Source: Chloroflexaceae bacterium UBA1466 (lineage in GTDB: Bacteria > Chloroflexota > Chloroflexia > Chloroflexales > Chloroflexaceae). From it: DNA of 13,649 bases. The notes under the pieces are model-generated. The model saw nothing but the letters and a program-made list of their open reading frames with translations, was not told the DNA's origin and searched no databases. The position numbers and the translations under genes were made by a program. Below, piece by piece: positions 7,999 through 13,649 of this stretch; the first letter of the stretch is position 1, and each line of letters opens with the position of its first letter. Location: the NCBI GenBank assembly GCA_002325605.1, contig DCSM01000038.1:1-13649 (forward strand), written 5' to 3'.

Positions 7999-8388
7999 GG
8001 GGATGCATGGATTCGACGGGGGATGAAGGTTGTAGATTGCAAGCCGAGCCGCCCAGTCTCGTTAAAGGGGCAAAGGCAATAACTGCCAAAACAAAAGTAG
8101 CTGCCGGTTCCTGGATGCGGCCAATGGCCCACACGGGAATGGCACTCGCTGCCTAGACATAGGTAGCGCGTCTGCCTTCACTCACTCGATGGTGAGGGGT
8201 CAGATGTCAGCAAGTCGGGCGCTCCCAGCCTAAGTACTTGGTAGGGTTGGGCTAAGATTACAGGTTAGTTCATGAGTTGCTTTGCTTATTGTGTGCCCAT
8301 GAGCGAAATTAAACAATAAGATAAGCTTGTAGTATATCTGCAATTGAGTTTCTCGGACAGGGGGTTCGATACCCCCTCATCTCCACCA
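7999..8388 (+). ncRNA. ssrA: Transfer-messenger RNA (tmRNA), one-piece
   Basis: The RNA rescues ribosomes stalled on broken messages and tags the unfinished protein for degradation, together with SmpB. The 5' end GGGGATG (7999-8005) pairs with CATCTCC (8378-8384), followed by A and an encoded CCA. The T arm is GGGGG-TTCGATA-CCCCC (8360-8376). The conserved GGATTCGACGGGG follows the 5' arm. Pseudoknot 1 is visible: CGAG (8045-8048) with CTCG (8058-8061), and GCCC (8051-8054) with GGGC (8068-8071). The tag frame resumes at GCC (8085), preceded by ATAACT, and ends at TAG (8154-8156). The tag is AKTKVAAGSW plus thirteen more residues ending in MALAA, 23 in all, longer than the roughly 8-15 usual in bacteria. 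Length is 390 nt with no split, so it is the ordinary one-piece form. Confidence 0.97.
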
Positions 8389-8393
8389 CTTAA

Positions 8394-8456
8394 AACCCTC
8401 TCTTTCTTTAACTCCGCTATGAATAGCGTGGTATTGAAAGAGGGGGTTCTTTTTTT
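8394..8456 (+). terminator. Rho-independent terminator of ssrA
   Basis: Arms AACCCTCTCTTTC (8394-8406) and GAAAGAGGGGGTT (8436-8448) pair over 13 bp with one G-U. An inner CGCTAT-GA-ATAGCG hairpin sits between them, and seven T (8450-8456) follow. The run ends directly before the ribosome site of the next gene. Confidence 0.9.
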
Positions 8457-8471
8457 AGAAAGGTTTGCGCT

Positions 8472-9602
8472 ATGGCTAATTCAACCTCAAAAGTTCAAAA
8501 GCTGGCGCTTGCAAACTTCACCGCCTTTGAAGAAGCCCATTTTGAGTTTTCGCCAGGGATTAATGTCTTTATTGGGACAAACTCTACGGGCAAAACACAC
8601 GTAATGAAGGTGATTTATACTTTTATCAAGACTTTTGAGGAGTTTCATCAGAAATACCCAGAAACAGAATTTAGAAAGATTTTATCACAAATTGGATTTA
8701 TGTTTTCTCGTAAGCTTCATGGCATTTTCAATCAAGAGAAGAAAAGTGATTTTGAGCAAGGAGAGACAGATGGTTTTAAGCGAAAAACTAATTTAGATTG
8801 TATAATGAGACTAGAATGTGCGAAAACAGTGTTTTCACTTGACTCTTCTGGCGAATCAATTGATTGGCCAGGCTTAAAAGATGTGCGGCCTGAGCCACCT
8901 CCAATCCTTGCTCAAACTATCTTCTTACCCTCTCAAGAGTTTCTGTCTATCAATGAAGGATTTATTGCGGCTTATGAGAAGCGAGAATTAGCTTTTGACG
9001 CAACATACTATGACCTTGCCTTAGCTTTGAATGCCTCACCGCTAAGAAATTATAGCGAAATTTCTGATCCACTGAAACTTCTGCGCGAAATTATTGCAGG
9101 TGAAGATTGGAAAAAAGAAAACGTTGTTTTTCAAAAAGATAATCGCTTTTATTTCAATCTACCTGAAGGCAAACTAGATGTCTTTCTCGTTGCTGACGGT
9201 TATCGCAAATTAGGTACGCTCTACTATCTGCTGCGAAATGGCTCTTTAACGAAGGATAGCATTTTGTTTTGGGATGAGCCTGAAGCTAATCTCAATCCTA
9301 AATTGATTGTGAAGGTGGCGGAGCTTTTGGAAAAGTTTGCAGCCGCAGGTATGCAGATTTTTATCGCAACTCACGATTATCTTCTAAGCCATGAGCTTTC
9401 GCTCCTCGCAGAATATCCCACTGAGCCAAAGGTAGAGATTAAGTTTTTCGCTTTTCACAAGCCAGATCGTAAATCAGGTGTTGTGGTTGAAGAGGGAAAT
9501 TCTCTTGCTGAAATCCAAAACAATCCAATTTTAGCAGAGTTTTCTGCCCATTATGAACGCGAAGCAGCGCTTTTTAATAAGTCGGGGGATGCTGAGGAAT
9601 GA
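8472..9602 (+). CDS. ABC/SMC-like AAA-type ATPase (AAA_15/AAA_21 group), no TOPRIM domain; probable defence protein
   Basis: The protein has 376 residues. Walker A is GTNSTGKT (35-42), after an N-terminal VQKLALANFTAFEEAHFEF strand pair typical of RecF/OLD/SMC-like heads. Residues 149-160 read TIFLPSQEFLSI, where this group has a PxxE segment. A degenerate ABC-signature region is DGYRKLG (242-248). Walker B is ILFWDEPEANLNP (264-276) with D268 and E269, and the switch histidine is H301 in IATHD. Only about 70 residues follow, so there is no TOPRIM nuclease as in OLD proteins. It likely binds DNA or a phage product as an ATP-driven dimer and controls its partner. The start is supported by AGAAAGG (8457-8463) eight bases upstream. 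It overlaps the next gene by ATGA. No promoter of its own is evident. The gene is AT-rich (35% GC in a sampled line), suggesting horizontal transfer. Confidence 0.88.
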   Translation: MANSTSKVQKLALANFTAFEEAHFEFSPGINVFIGTNSTGKTHVMKVIYTFIKTFEEFHQKYPETEFRKILSQIGFMFSRKLHGIFNQEKKSDFEQGETDGFKRKTNLDCIMRLECAKTVFSLDSSGESIDWPGLKDVRPEPPPILAQTIFLPSQEFLSINEGFIAAYEKRELAFDATYYDLALALNASPLRNYSEISDPLKLLREIIAGEDWKKENVVFQKDNRFYFNLPEGKLDVFLVADGYRKLGTLYYLLRNGSLTKDSILFWDEPEANLNPKLIVKVAELLEKFAAAGMQIFIATHDYLLSHELSLLAEYPTEPKVEIKFFAFHKPDRKSGVVVEEGNSLAEIQNNPILAEFSAHYEREAALFNKSGDAEE

Positions 9603-10114
9603 AGAGTTTTAAGGAAGGGGAGTTTTTATTTACTTTCAGTGATAACTGGCAGGTTATCAAATATGACGAGCATCTTGATTTCGTCGAATCGCAGAGATTT
9701 TTCAAAGAAACTATGGGGCTAGATTTTGTGGGGATCTATGAGGGAAGTTTGTACCTGATTGAAGTTAAGGATTATAGAAAGGGAAAGATTGATGAAAAAG
9801 AATTGCCTCAGGAAGTTGCCAAGAAAATGCGCGATACTTTAGCTCTTATTTGTGGTTTCTACCACACTTCGGAACGTCCTGGAGAATGGCGACCTTACAT
9901 TGAATCACTTTGCAAGAGAGAAACAAAGATTAAAGCTGTCCTTTGGCTAGAAGAAAGACCGAGGAAGGATAAGAAGGCAAAAAATTCCTTTCTTCAAAAT
10001 GATTTGAAAGCCAAACTTAGCTGGCTCACCACCCATGTTTTAGTTTGCAGCCAGATCACGCAAAATGGTTTGCCCCAATTGACCGTCAGTGACCTGGCTG
10101 CTTCTTTAGATTAG
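9599..10114 (+). CDS. Small PD-(D/E)XK-type nuclease-like protein, partner of the ATPase
   Basis: The protein has 171 residues. The core reads GLDFVGIYEGSLYLIEVKD: D42, then after twelve residues E55-V56-K57, the D...ExK pattern of PD-(D/E)XK nucleases, with strands on both sides. A helix ending in E30 precedes it, and a helix QEVAKKMRDTLALICGF (about 71-87) follows, as the fold expects. A later strand is IKAVLWLEE, and the C-terminal part has VLVCSQ. It has no HNH motif, zinc cysteines or DNA-binding helix that I can see. ATG 9599 overlaps the ATPase stop (ATGA), so translation is probably coupled and the two proteins probably act together; GGGGG at 9584-9588 may serve as ribosome site. Its composition matches the ATPase gene. 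It is probably a DNase or RNase effector; the assignment rests on a short motif and has no biochemical support. Confidence 0.7.
   Translation: MKSFKEGEFLFTFSDNWQVIKYDEHLDFVESQRFFKETMGLDFVGIYEGSLYLIEVKDYRKGKIDEKELPQEVAKKMRDTLALICGFYHTSERPGEWRPYIESLCKRETKIKAVLWLEERPRKDKKAKNSFLQNDLKAKLSWLTTHVLVCSQITQNGLPQLTVSDLAASLD
10047..10107 (+). terminator. Possible terminator embedded in the 3' end of the nuclease gene
   Basis: GCAGCCAG (10047-10054) pairs with CTGGCTGC (10094-10101). One mismatch is followed by TCAC (10056-10059) with GTGA (10089-10092), giving a 12-bp stem over a 29-base loop, then TTCTTT (10102-10107). It would stop transcription just before the converging CDF gene, with which the stop codons overlap. 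Confidence 0.45.
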
Positions 10115-11496
10115 CCCAACGGCTGCGGCTCAATTTGCACTCGTGCAACGCCTGGCACAGCACGGCGCAACGTGCGTTCTAAGTTGGTCATAGCGACGTG
10201 AATGTCGGCGATAGAGGAATTGGTGGGGAAGAGGCAATGCAAAGCAATAATCAGGCCCTCATCAGTGGTGAAGGTTTGAAGATACTTCACGGGGGCCGCT
10301 CCAGGTAAGTTCTTCAAGGTTTCCGCGACCTGCGCGGTTAGCTCTTTGGTCGGGCTGGCCGTTTGGATTTCATCCCGCCGTGGCTCCAGGTGAATCGTAA
10401 TCTGGGACACGTCAGACAACTCCGCCCCAATCGCCGCTTTCAACGCCGCGACTGATTTGAGCGCTTCGGCCAGCGTCGGCGCGCCAGGCAGTTCCAAATC
10501 CAGCCCCAATTGCAACTCGGCCCCAACTTGGTACAAGTCAAGGTTGTGAATCCGCAACCCCAGTCGCTGCGCTGCCGCATAGATCGCAGTGGTATGCGGT
10601 TCGCCCATGGTACGGGTCGGTTCGACATGCACCAGAACGTGGGCCCCTTCCAAATCGGCTCGCACAACCTGTTCAACTTCCTCGGTTAGTTGATGCGCTT
10701 CGGCCAGCGAACGGTCTCGCGCCGTCCCCACCGTCACCTCAACATAGGCTTCATTCCCCACAAAGCGCGTCCTGACGGTAGGCGGAGGCGTGGTGGTCAC
10801 GGTGGGGAGCGCGATGATATGGTTTACTAAGCGTTGGTTAAGGTCGCGGGGTACATCGTCCATTAAGGCCCGAACTGCGCGCAGCCCCATTTCCCACGAA
10901 ACGTGCAGCGCAATCAGGGCCACCAACACCGCTGCAAAAGCATCCGCCCGAATGACCAACCACGCCGGCAAGGGGAGCCAATTGCTCAGGCCAATAAAGC
11001 TCAGGCCCACTAAGACCATCGCGGAACTCAGCAAGTCGTTCGTGAAATGGGCCGCATCGGCGGCCAGGGCTTGGCTCTTAAACTTCTCCGCCGCCCGCTT
11101 TAAGGCCCCCGCCCGCGTGTAGTCTACCACGAGCGAAAGAATCATTACCGCAAATGACCAAACCGTTATTTCAGGCATTTCGGGGTGAATGAAGATGCGT
11201 TCAAAGCAATGCCACAGAATCCAGACCGCCGTGATGACTAATAAAATGGTTTCGGCTAACGCTCCAAGATATTCGGCCCGAGCATGACCATAAGGGTGGT
11301 TCTCATCTGGCGGGATGTCGGCAATTCGGACCACGAAAAGCGTCGTGGCGGCGGCCATCAAATCGATAAGGGAATGGGCTGCTTCGGCTAAAATCCCTAA
11401 ACTCCCTGTCGTGATCCCCACAAAAAGCTTGACTACCGTGAGAATTACACTGGAAATGACAGAGGCTAAGGCTGCACTTTGTTTAGTTTCGACCAT
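10111..11496 (-). CDS. Cation diffusion facilitator (CDF) metal-efflux transporter with an extended C-terminus
   Basis: The protein has 461 residues, against about 300 for the usual CDF. It exports divalent metal (zinc, or related ions) from the cytosol in exchange for protons. Six hydrophobic segments lie within residues ~8-212. The transport site pairs H41-x3-D45 in helix 2 with H150-x3-D154 in helix 5, the HxxxD motifs of zinc-type CDFs; HPYGHARAE (67-75) is the family signature. After MDDVP (212-216) come three successive regions that each look like the cytosolic ZT_dimer fold (about 219-294, 297-373 and 386-458), where most CDFs have one. The extra copies could be metal sensors. The start ATG 11496 is supported by AAAGGAGAT upstream. 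The stop TAA (10111-10113) overlaps the converging nuclease gene. It has its own promoter and palindrome at 11548-11579. Confidence 0.88.
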   Translation of the reverse strand: MVETKQSAALASVISSVILTVVKLFVGITTGSLGILAEAAHSLIDLMAAATTLFVVRIADIPPDENHPYGHARAEYLGALAETILLVITAVWILWHCFERIFIHPEMPEITVWSFAVMILSLVVDYTRAGALKRAAEKFKSQALAADAAHFTNDLLSSAMVLVGLSFIGLSNWLPLPAWLVIRADAFAAVLVALIALHVSWEMGLRAVRALMDDVPRDLNQRLVNHIIALPTVTTTPPPTVRTRFVGNEAYVEVTVGTARDRSLAEAHQLTEEVEQVVRADLEGAHVLVHVEPTRTMGEPHTTAIYAAAQRLGLRIHNLDLYQVGAELQLGLDLELPGAPTLAEALKSVAALKAAIGAELSDVSQITIHLEPRRDEIQTASPTKELTAQVAETLKNLPGAAPVKYLQTFTTDEGLIIALHCLFPTNSSIADIHVAMTNLERTLRRAVPGVARVQIEPQPLG

Positions 11497-11547
11497 TCTA
11501 CAATTATCTCCTTTGATTTTAAGTTTTCTACACCATTCAGCCAGCTT

Positions 11548-11576
11548 ATTCTAGCATAGAGCCGTGCGGTTGACAA
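11548..11576 (-). promoter_or_regulatory. Sigma-70-type promoter of the CDF gene
   Basis: The minus strand reads TTGTCA (11576-11571), a 17-base spacer, then TAGAAT (11553-11548). Transcription would start near 11541, about 45 bases before ATG 11496, with a ribosome site AAAGGAGAT in between. Confidence 0.75.
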
Positions 11577-11579
11577 CCG
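11567..11579. promoter_or_regulatory. Palindrome over the CDF -35 box, candidate operator
   Basis: CGGTTG-A-CAACCG is a perfect inverted repeat with 6-bp arms and one central base. It covers the whole -35 element, the place where a repressor would block polymerase. A metal-responsive regulator is an inference; none is encoded in the window. Confidence 0.45.
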
Positions 11580-11580
11580 T

Positions 11581-11881
11581 ACCCTGAGCGCGAGGGGGGT
11601 ACATCTTTGGGGCCATGGGCCAGTTTCGCCGCCCTGAAGCTGCCACAGAGCCACTATTATCGTGTATCGTGGCTGGCCACCTGGCAGTCTAGAAAGTCTA
11701 GCACCTCGACCAAGACCTGCGGCCAGACCAGACCTGGCTCTTGGCTCGCTCTCGGCTCTCTGTGTGAGCCACCCAGCGCCTTAGAATCTCCATACAACCC
11801 TTGGCAAACCACTACACAACCCTGCAATCTGGGCGCTGGAGCCGTCTGGTGCAGGTTTCGCAGGTTGGCCAAACGGGACAT
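11581..11881. other. Non-coding region between the divergent CDF and ArsA promoters
   Basis: I found no credible gene, tRNA or known RNA here. The stretch is rich in short repeats: GGCTC three times (11738-11760 region), a GGCTC/GAGCC hairpin, AGTCTAG twice around 11686-11701, and GCAGGTT twice (11851-11868 region) that can pair with AACCCTGC upstream. It lies upstream of both flanking promoters, so it is transcribed by neither. Confidence 0.5.
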
Positions 11882-11910
11882 TTGAACACATTGCATGATC
11901 GTGTTACAAT
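11882..11910 (+). promoter_or_regulatory. Sigma-70-type promoter of the ArsA-family ATPase gene
   Basis: TTGAAC (11882-11887), 17 bases, TACAAT (11905-11910). Transcription would start near 11917, which rules out the in-frame ATG at 11895 as the translation start and supports ATG 11970. Confidence 0.75.
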
Positions 11911-11969
11911 GCGGCCAATGGCGTAAAAACCCCCTCTTTGGGAATAGAAAGCAAAAGGATTCCTTTTCA

Positions 11970-13157
11970 ATGGCTGAAATGCGTCTGATTCTCTATCTGG
12001 GCAAGGGCGGAGTGGGCAAAACCACGACTGCCGCCGCGACGGCAGTGCGAGCCGCCGAATTGGGCTATCGCACGTTGGTGGTCAGCACGGATGTCGCTCA
12101 TAGTCTAGCTGACGCGCTTGATACCCCACTGGGCCCCTTGCCGACCAAGTTAAGTGAACGCCTTTGGGGACAAGAAATCAATGTTTTGGACGAAGTGCGC
12201 CAACATTGGGGGCAGCTGCGGGATTACTTTGCGACCTTGCTGCGGCGCAAAGGGATGAGTGAAGTCGCGGCGGAGGAACTGGCGATCATCCCTGGGATGG
12301 AGGAGATCGTTAGTCTGTTACACATTCGGCGGCAAGCCCGTGAGGACAACTTTGACGTGGTGATTGTGGATGCCGCCCCGACGGGCGAGACTGTCCGCTT
12401 GCTCACGATGCCGGAGACTTTTCAGTGGTACGCTTCGCGGGTCATGGATTGGGAGCCGACCACCATGAAGGCCGTGCGCCCCTTGGTCAAAGCGATGATC
12501 CCAGCCGTAAACGTGATTGATACGCTCAAGAAGCTGACGGAGGGCGTAGAGGAATTGCGCGAGACGCTCACCGACCCAGAGGTTAGTTCCTACCGCTTGG
12601 TCGTCAATCCTGAGCGCATGGTGCTGAAGGAAGCGCAGCGAGCCTCGACCTATTTAGCCCTCTTTGGCTACCCGATAGACGGCGTGGTCTTGAATCGCGT
12701 CCTGCCTGCTGACGCTGCGGAAGGTGCGTTTATGCAGGAGTTGACTAAGATTCAGCAGGGCTATCTCCAGCAGATCTATGATACCTTTGCCCCGCTCCCG
12801 ATCTGGCAATCGCCCCATTATGCCCGTGATATTCGGGGAGTCAGCGATCTCTCAATGGTTGGCAATGCCCTCTTTAAGAATATCGACCCGGTCAAAGTGC
12901 AATTTCGCGGGAAGACGCAAGAAATATCCCTGCAAGGGGAGGAATATGTCTTGCGGATGCCGCTCCCGCACGTCGAGCTTGGGAAGGTTTCGCTCGTTAA
13001 ACGGGGGGATGAACTCTTTGTTGAGATCGGCAACTTCCGCCGCGACCTAATCTTACCGACGACGCTGGCCGAACGCCCAGCCCGGAAAGCTCAGTTCCGT
13101 GATGGGGTGCTAGAAGTTCGGTTTGGGCCACCTGAGACGGAAACTAAAGCGGATTAA
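11970..13157 (+). CDS. ArsA/GET3-family ATPase with C-terminal HSP20-like domain
   Basis: The protein has 395 residues from ATG 11970, which has AAGGA (11955-11959) ten bases upstream. The deviant Walker A is GKGGVGKT (11-18) with the family's intra-dimer lysine K12. Switch I is STDVAHSLAD (39-48), and the second nucleotide motif is VIVDAAPTGET (131-141). Residues about 310-390 form an HSP20/alpha-crystallin-like sandwich, as in the single-domain ArsA homologues of cyanobacteria and Chloroflexota. Bacterial members are annotated as arsenite pumps, but no ArsB, ArsR or ArsC gene is near and no arsenite-binding cysteine cluster is seen. A targeting or chaperone role like GET3 is at least as likely. 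It probably acts in the cytosol as a homodimer. It converges on the glycosidase gene with only nine bases between the stops, and I see no terminator there. Confidence 0.88.
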   Translation: MAEMRLILYLGKGGVGKTTTAAATAVRAAELGYRTLVVSTDVAHSLADALDTPLGPLPTKLSERLWGQEINVLDEVRQHWGQLRDYFATLLRRKGMSEVAAEELAIIPGMEEIVSLLHIRRQAREDNFDVVIVDAAPTGETVRLLTMPETFQWYASRVMDWEPTTMKAVRPLVKAMIPAVNVIDTLKKLTEGVEELRETLTDPEVSSYRLVVNPERMVLKEAQRASTYLALFGYPIDGVVLNRVLPADAAEGAFMQELTKIQQGYLQQIYDTFAPLPIWQSPHYARDIRGVSDLSMVGNALFKNIDPVKVQFRGKTQEISLQGEEYVLRMPLPHVELGKVSLVKRGDELFVEIGNFRRDLILPTTLAERPARKAQFRDGVLEVRFGPPETETKAD

Positions 13158-13166
13158 ACTGGGAGA

Positions 13167-13649
13167 TCATTGCGGTAAGACCAAAAGCACGAGGGGCAAG
13201 GGCACGAAAGCGGGGATATAATCGCGCTGTGGCCCACTCTGAAGGTAAAGCCCCGTGGATGAGCCGCCATCAAGATTGAGGGCGGCATCAATTTCTAAGT
13301 CGCTTTGGGAAAGCCATTGGGCAAAGCCGGCCAGAGTAAAGGGGCTGCCCCAGGAAGCAATCAGTAAGACCTGCCCGGCCTGGTCAAGCGCCACTGCGCT
13401 GCGCCGATCTAGCTCCTTATCCTCGTTGTTCGTGTAAGCCAGGATGCTGCCAGGCTTGATCAGGATGGGCCAACCTTGCAAGGCTTCCTGGAGATTTTCA
13501 TCTGGGGCATAAGGCTGGTCGGCCAGCGAGCGCAGCGCGACTTTCCCCTGGACATCCACCGCAAACATCCCGCCTTGCCCCTGATAGCTCGTGCCGCTGG
13601 CTCCCCCACCACTAATCACCAAGGCCGTAGCTTGGTTAGCCTGATCAAA
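13167..13649 (-). CDS. Phosphodiester glycosidase (NAGPA domain), C-terminal fragment; N-terminus beyond right edge
   Basis: The frame is open to the last base, so this is the C-terminal 160 residues of a longer protein; the TTG at 13622 is internal, since readable codons (FDQANQATAL) precede it. It carries glycine-rich SGGGASGTSYQGQGG, a WPILIKPG segment, RRSAVALDQAGQVLLIA, and NLDGGSSTGLYL, the hallmark of the NAGPA/DUF2233 family, named after the enzyme that uncovers mannose-6-phosphate. In bacteria these are usually exported and act on cell-surface or exopolysaccharide sugars; the signal peptide would be outside the window. The stop is TGA (13167-13169). The substrate is unknown, and the surface-glycan link to the glycosyltransferases at 1779-7762 is only thematic. 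Confidence 0.85.
   Translation of the reverse strand, partial: FDQANQATALVISGGGASGTSYQGQGGMFAVDVQGKVALRSLADQPYAPDENLQEALQGWPILIKPGSILAYTNNEDKELDRRSAVALDQAGQVLLIASWGSPFTLAGFAQWLSQSDLEIDAALNLDGGSSTGLYLQSGPQRDYIPAFVPLPLVLLVLPQ

Noticed and set aside
7944..8156. Plus-strand open frame of 70 codons
   Set aside because: It overlaps the promoter and 5' half of ssrA; only its last 23 codons are translated, as the tmRNA tag.
8472..9602. OLD-family nuclease (GajA-like or retron-associated)
   Set aside because: The protein ends about 70 residues after the switch histidine, leaving no room for a TOPRIM domain; the nuclease function, if any, is in the separate downstream gene.
9599..10114. Septu PtuB-type HNH partner
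   Set aside because: I found no HNH histidine-asparagine-histidine pattern or zinc cysteine pairs; the D...ExK pattern points to the PD-(D/E)XK fold instead.
8389..11600. Second attachment site repeating the tmRNA 3' end
   Set aside because: I looked for the T-arm and acceptor sequence downstream of the ATPase/nuclease pair and saw no convincing copy; a G-run followed by TACATCT near 11596 shares too little.
11607..11896. Open frames on both strands (92 and 79 codons) between the CDF and ArsA genes
   Set aside because: They have no recognisable domain, low-complexity Arg/Ser/Thr/Gln-rich translations and no good ribosome site, and they lie behind two promoters that point away from the region.
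11970..13157. Arsenite-resistance operon
   Set aside because: Only the ATPase is present; there is no ArsB pump, ArsR or ArsC nearby, and neighbouring genes are unrelated.

Overview
The window looks like chromosomal DNA from a Chloroflexota bacterium, possibly close to the Herpetosiphon/Chloroflexia side (the phylum is fairly likely, the class is a guess). The reasons are two giant GT-C membrane glycosyltransferases of the TIGR03663 type, one carrying an NHL propeller; an ArsA-family ATPase with a C-terminal HSP20-like domain; Pro/Thr-rich extracellular linkers; and a one-piece tmRNA. Base composition is uneven. The metal transporter and ArsA genes are GC-rich (65% in one counted 60-base line), while the two-gene module behind the tmRNA is AT-rich (35% in two counted lines).

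Layout, left to right. (1) Positions 1-1120, minus strand: the N-terminal 373 codons of a TIR-domain membrane protein. It has no stop inside the window and runs off the left edge through a 13-residue (39-bp) tandem repeat. (2) Positions 1121-1713: AT-rich non-coding DNA with several short inverted and direct repeats. (3) Positions 1714-7762, minus strand: a two-gene operon of paralogous TIGR03663-like glycosyltransferases, with a clear promoter (7879-7907) and a clear terminator (1714-1747). (4) Positions 7999-8388, plus strand: a complete ssrA (tmRNA) with its own promoter and terminator and an unusually long 23-residue tag. (5) Positions 8472-10114, plus strand: a translationally coupled pair, an ABC/AAA-type SMC-like ATPase followed by a small protein with a PD-(D/E)XK nuclease core. 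(6) Positions 10111-11496, minus strand: a CDF metal-efflux transporter with three cytosolic dimerisation-like domains and a palindrome over its promoter. (7) Positions 11970-13157, plus strand: the ArsA/GET3-family ATPase. (8) Positions 13167-13649, minus strand: the C-terminal part of a NAGPA-type phosphodiester glycosidase, running off the right edge.

The best candidate for an undescribed system is the ATPase plus PD-(D/E)XK pair. It sits directly behind the tmRNA gene, a classic insertion site for mobile DNA. It differs sharply in composition from its downstream neighbours, is a tight two-gene unit (ATGA overlap), and pairs an SMC-like sensor/motor ATPase with a nuclease, the general design of several known anti-phage systems. 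The TIR membrane protein about 7 kb away adds a second possible defence or signalling gene, but no integrase or flanking repeat is visible. The tmRNA, glycosyltransferases, CDF pump and ArsA ATPase look like ordinary chromosomal genes.
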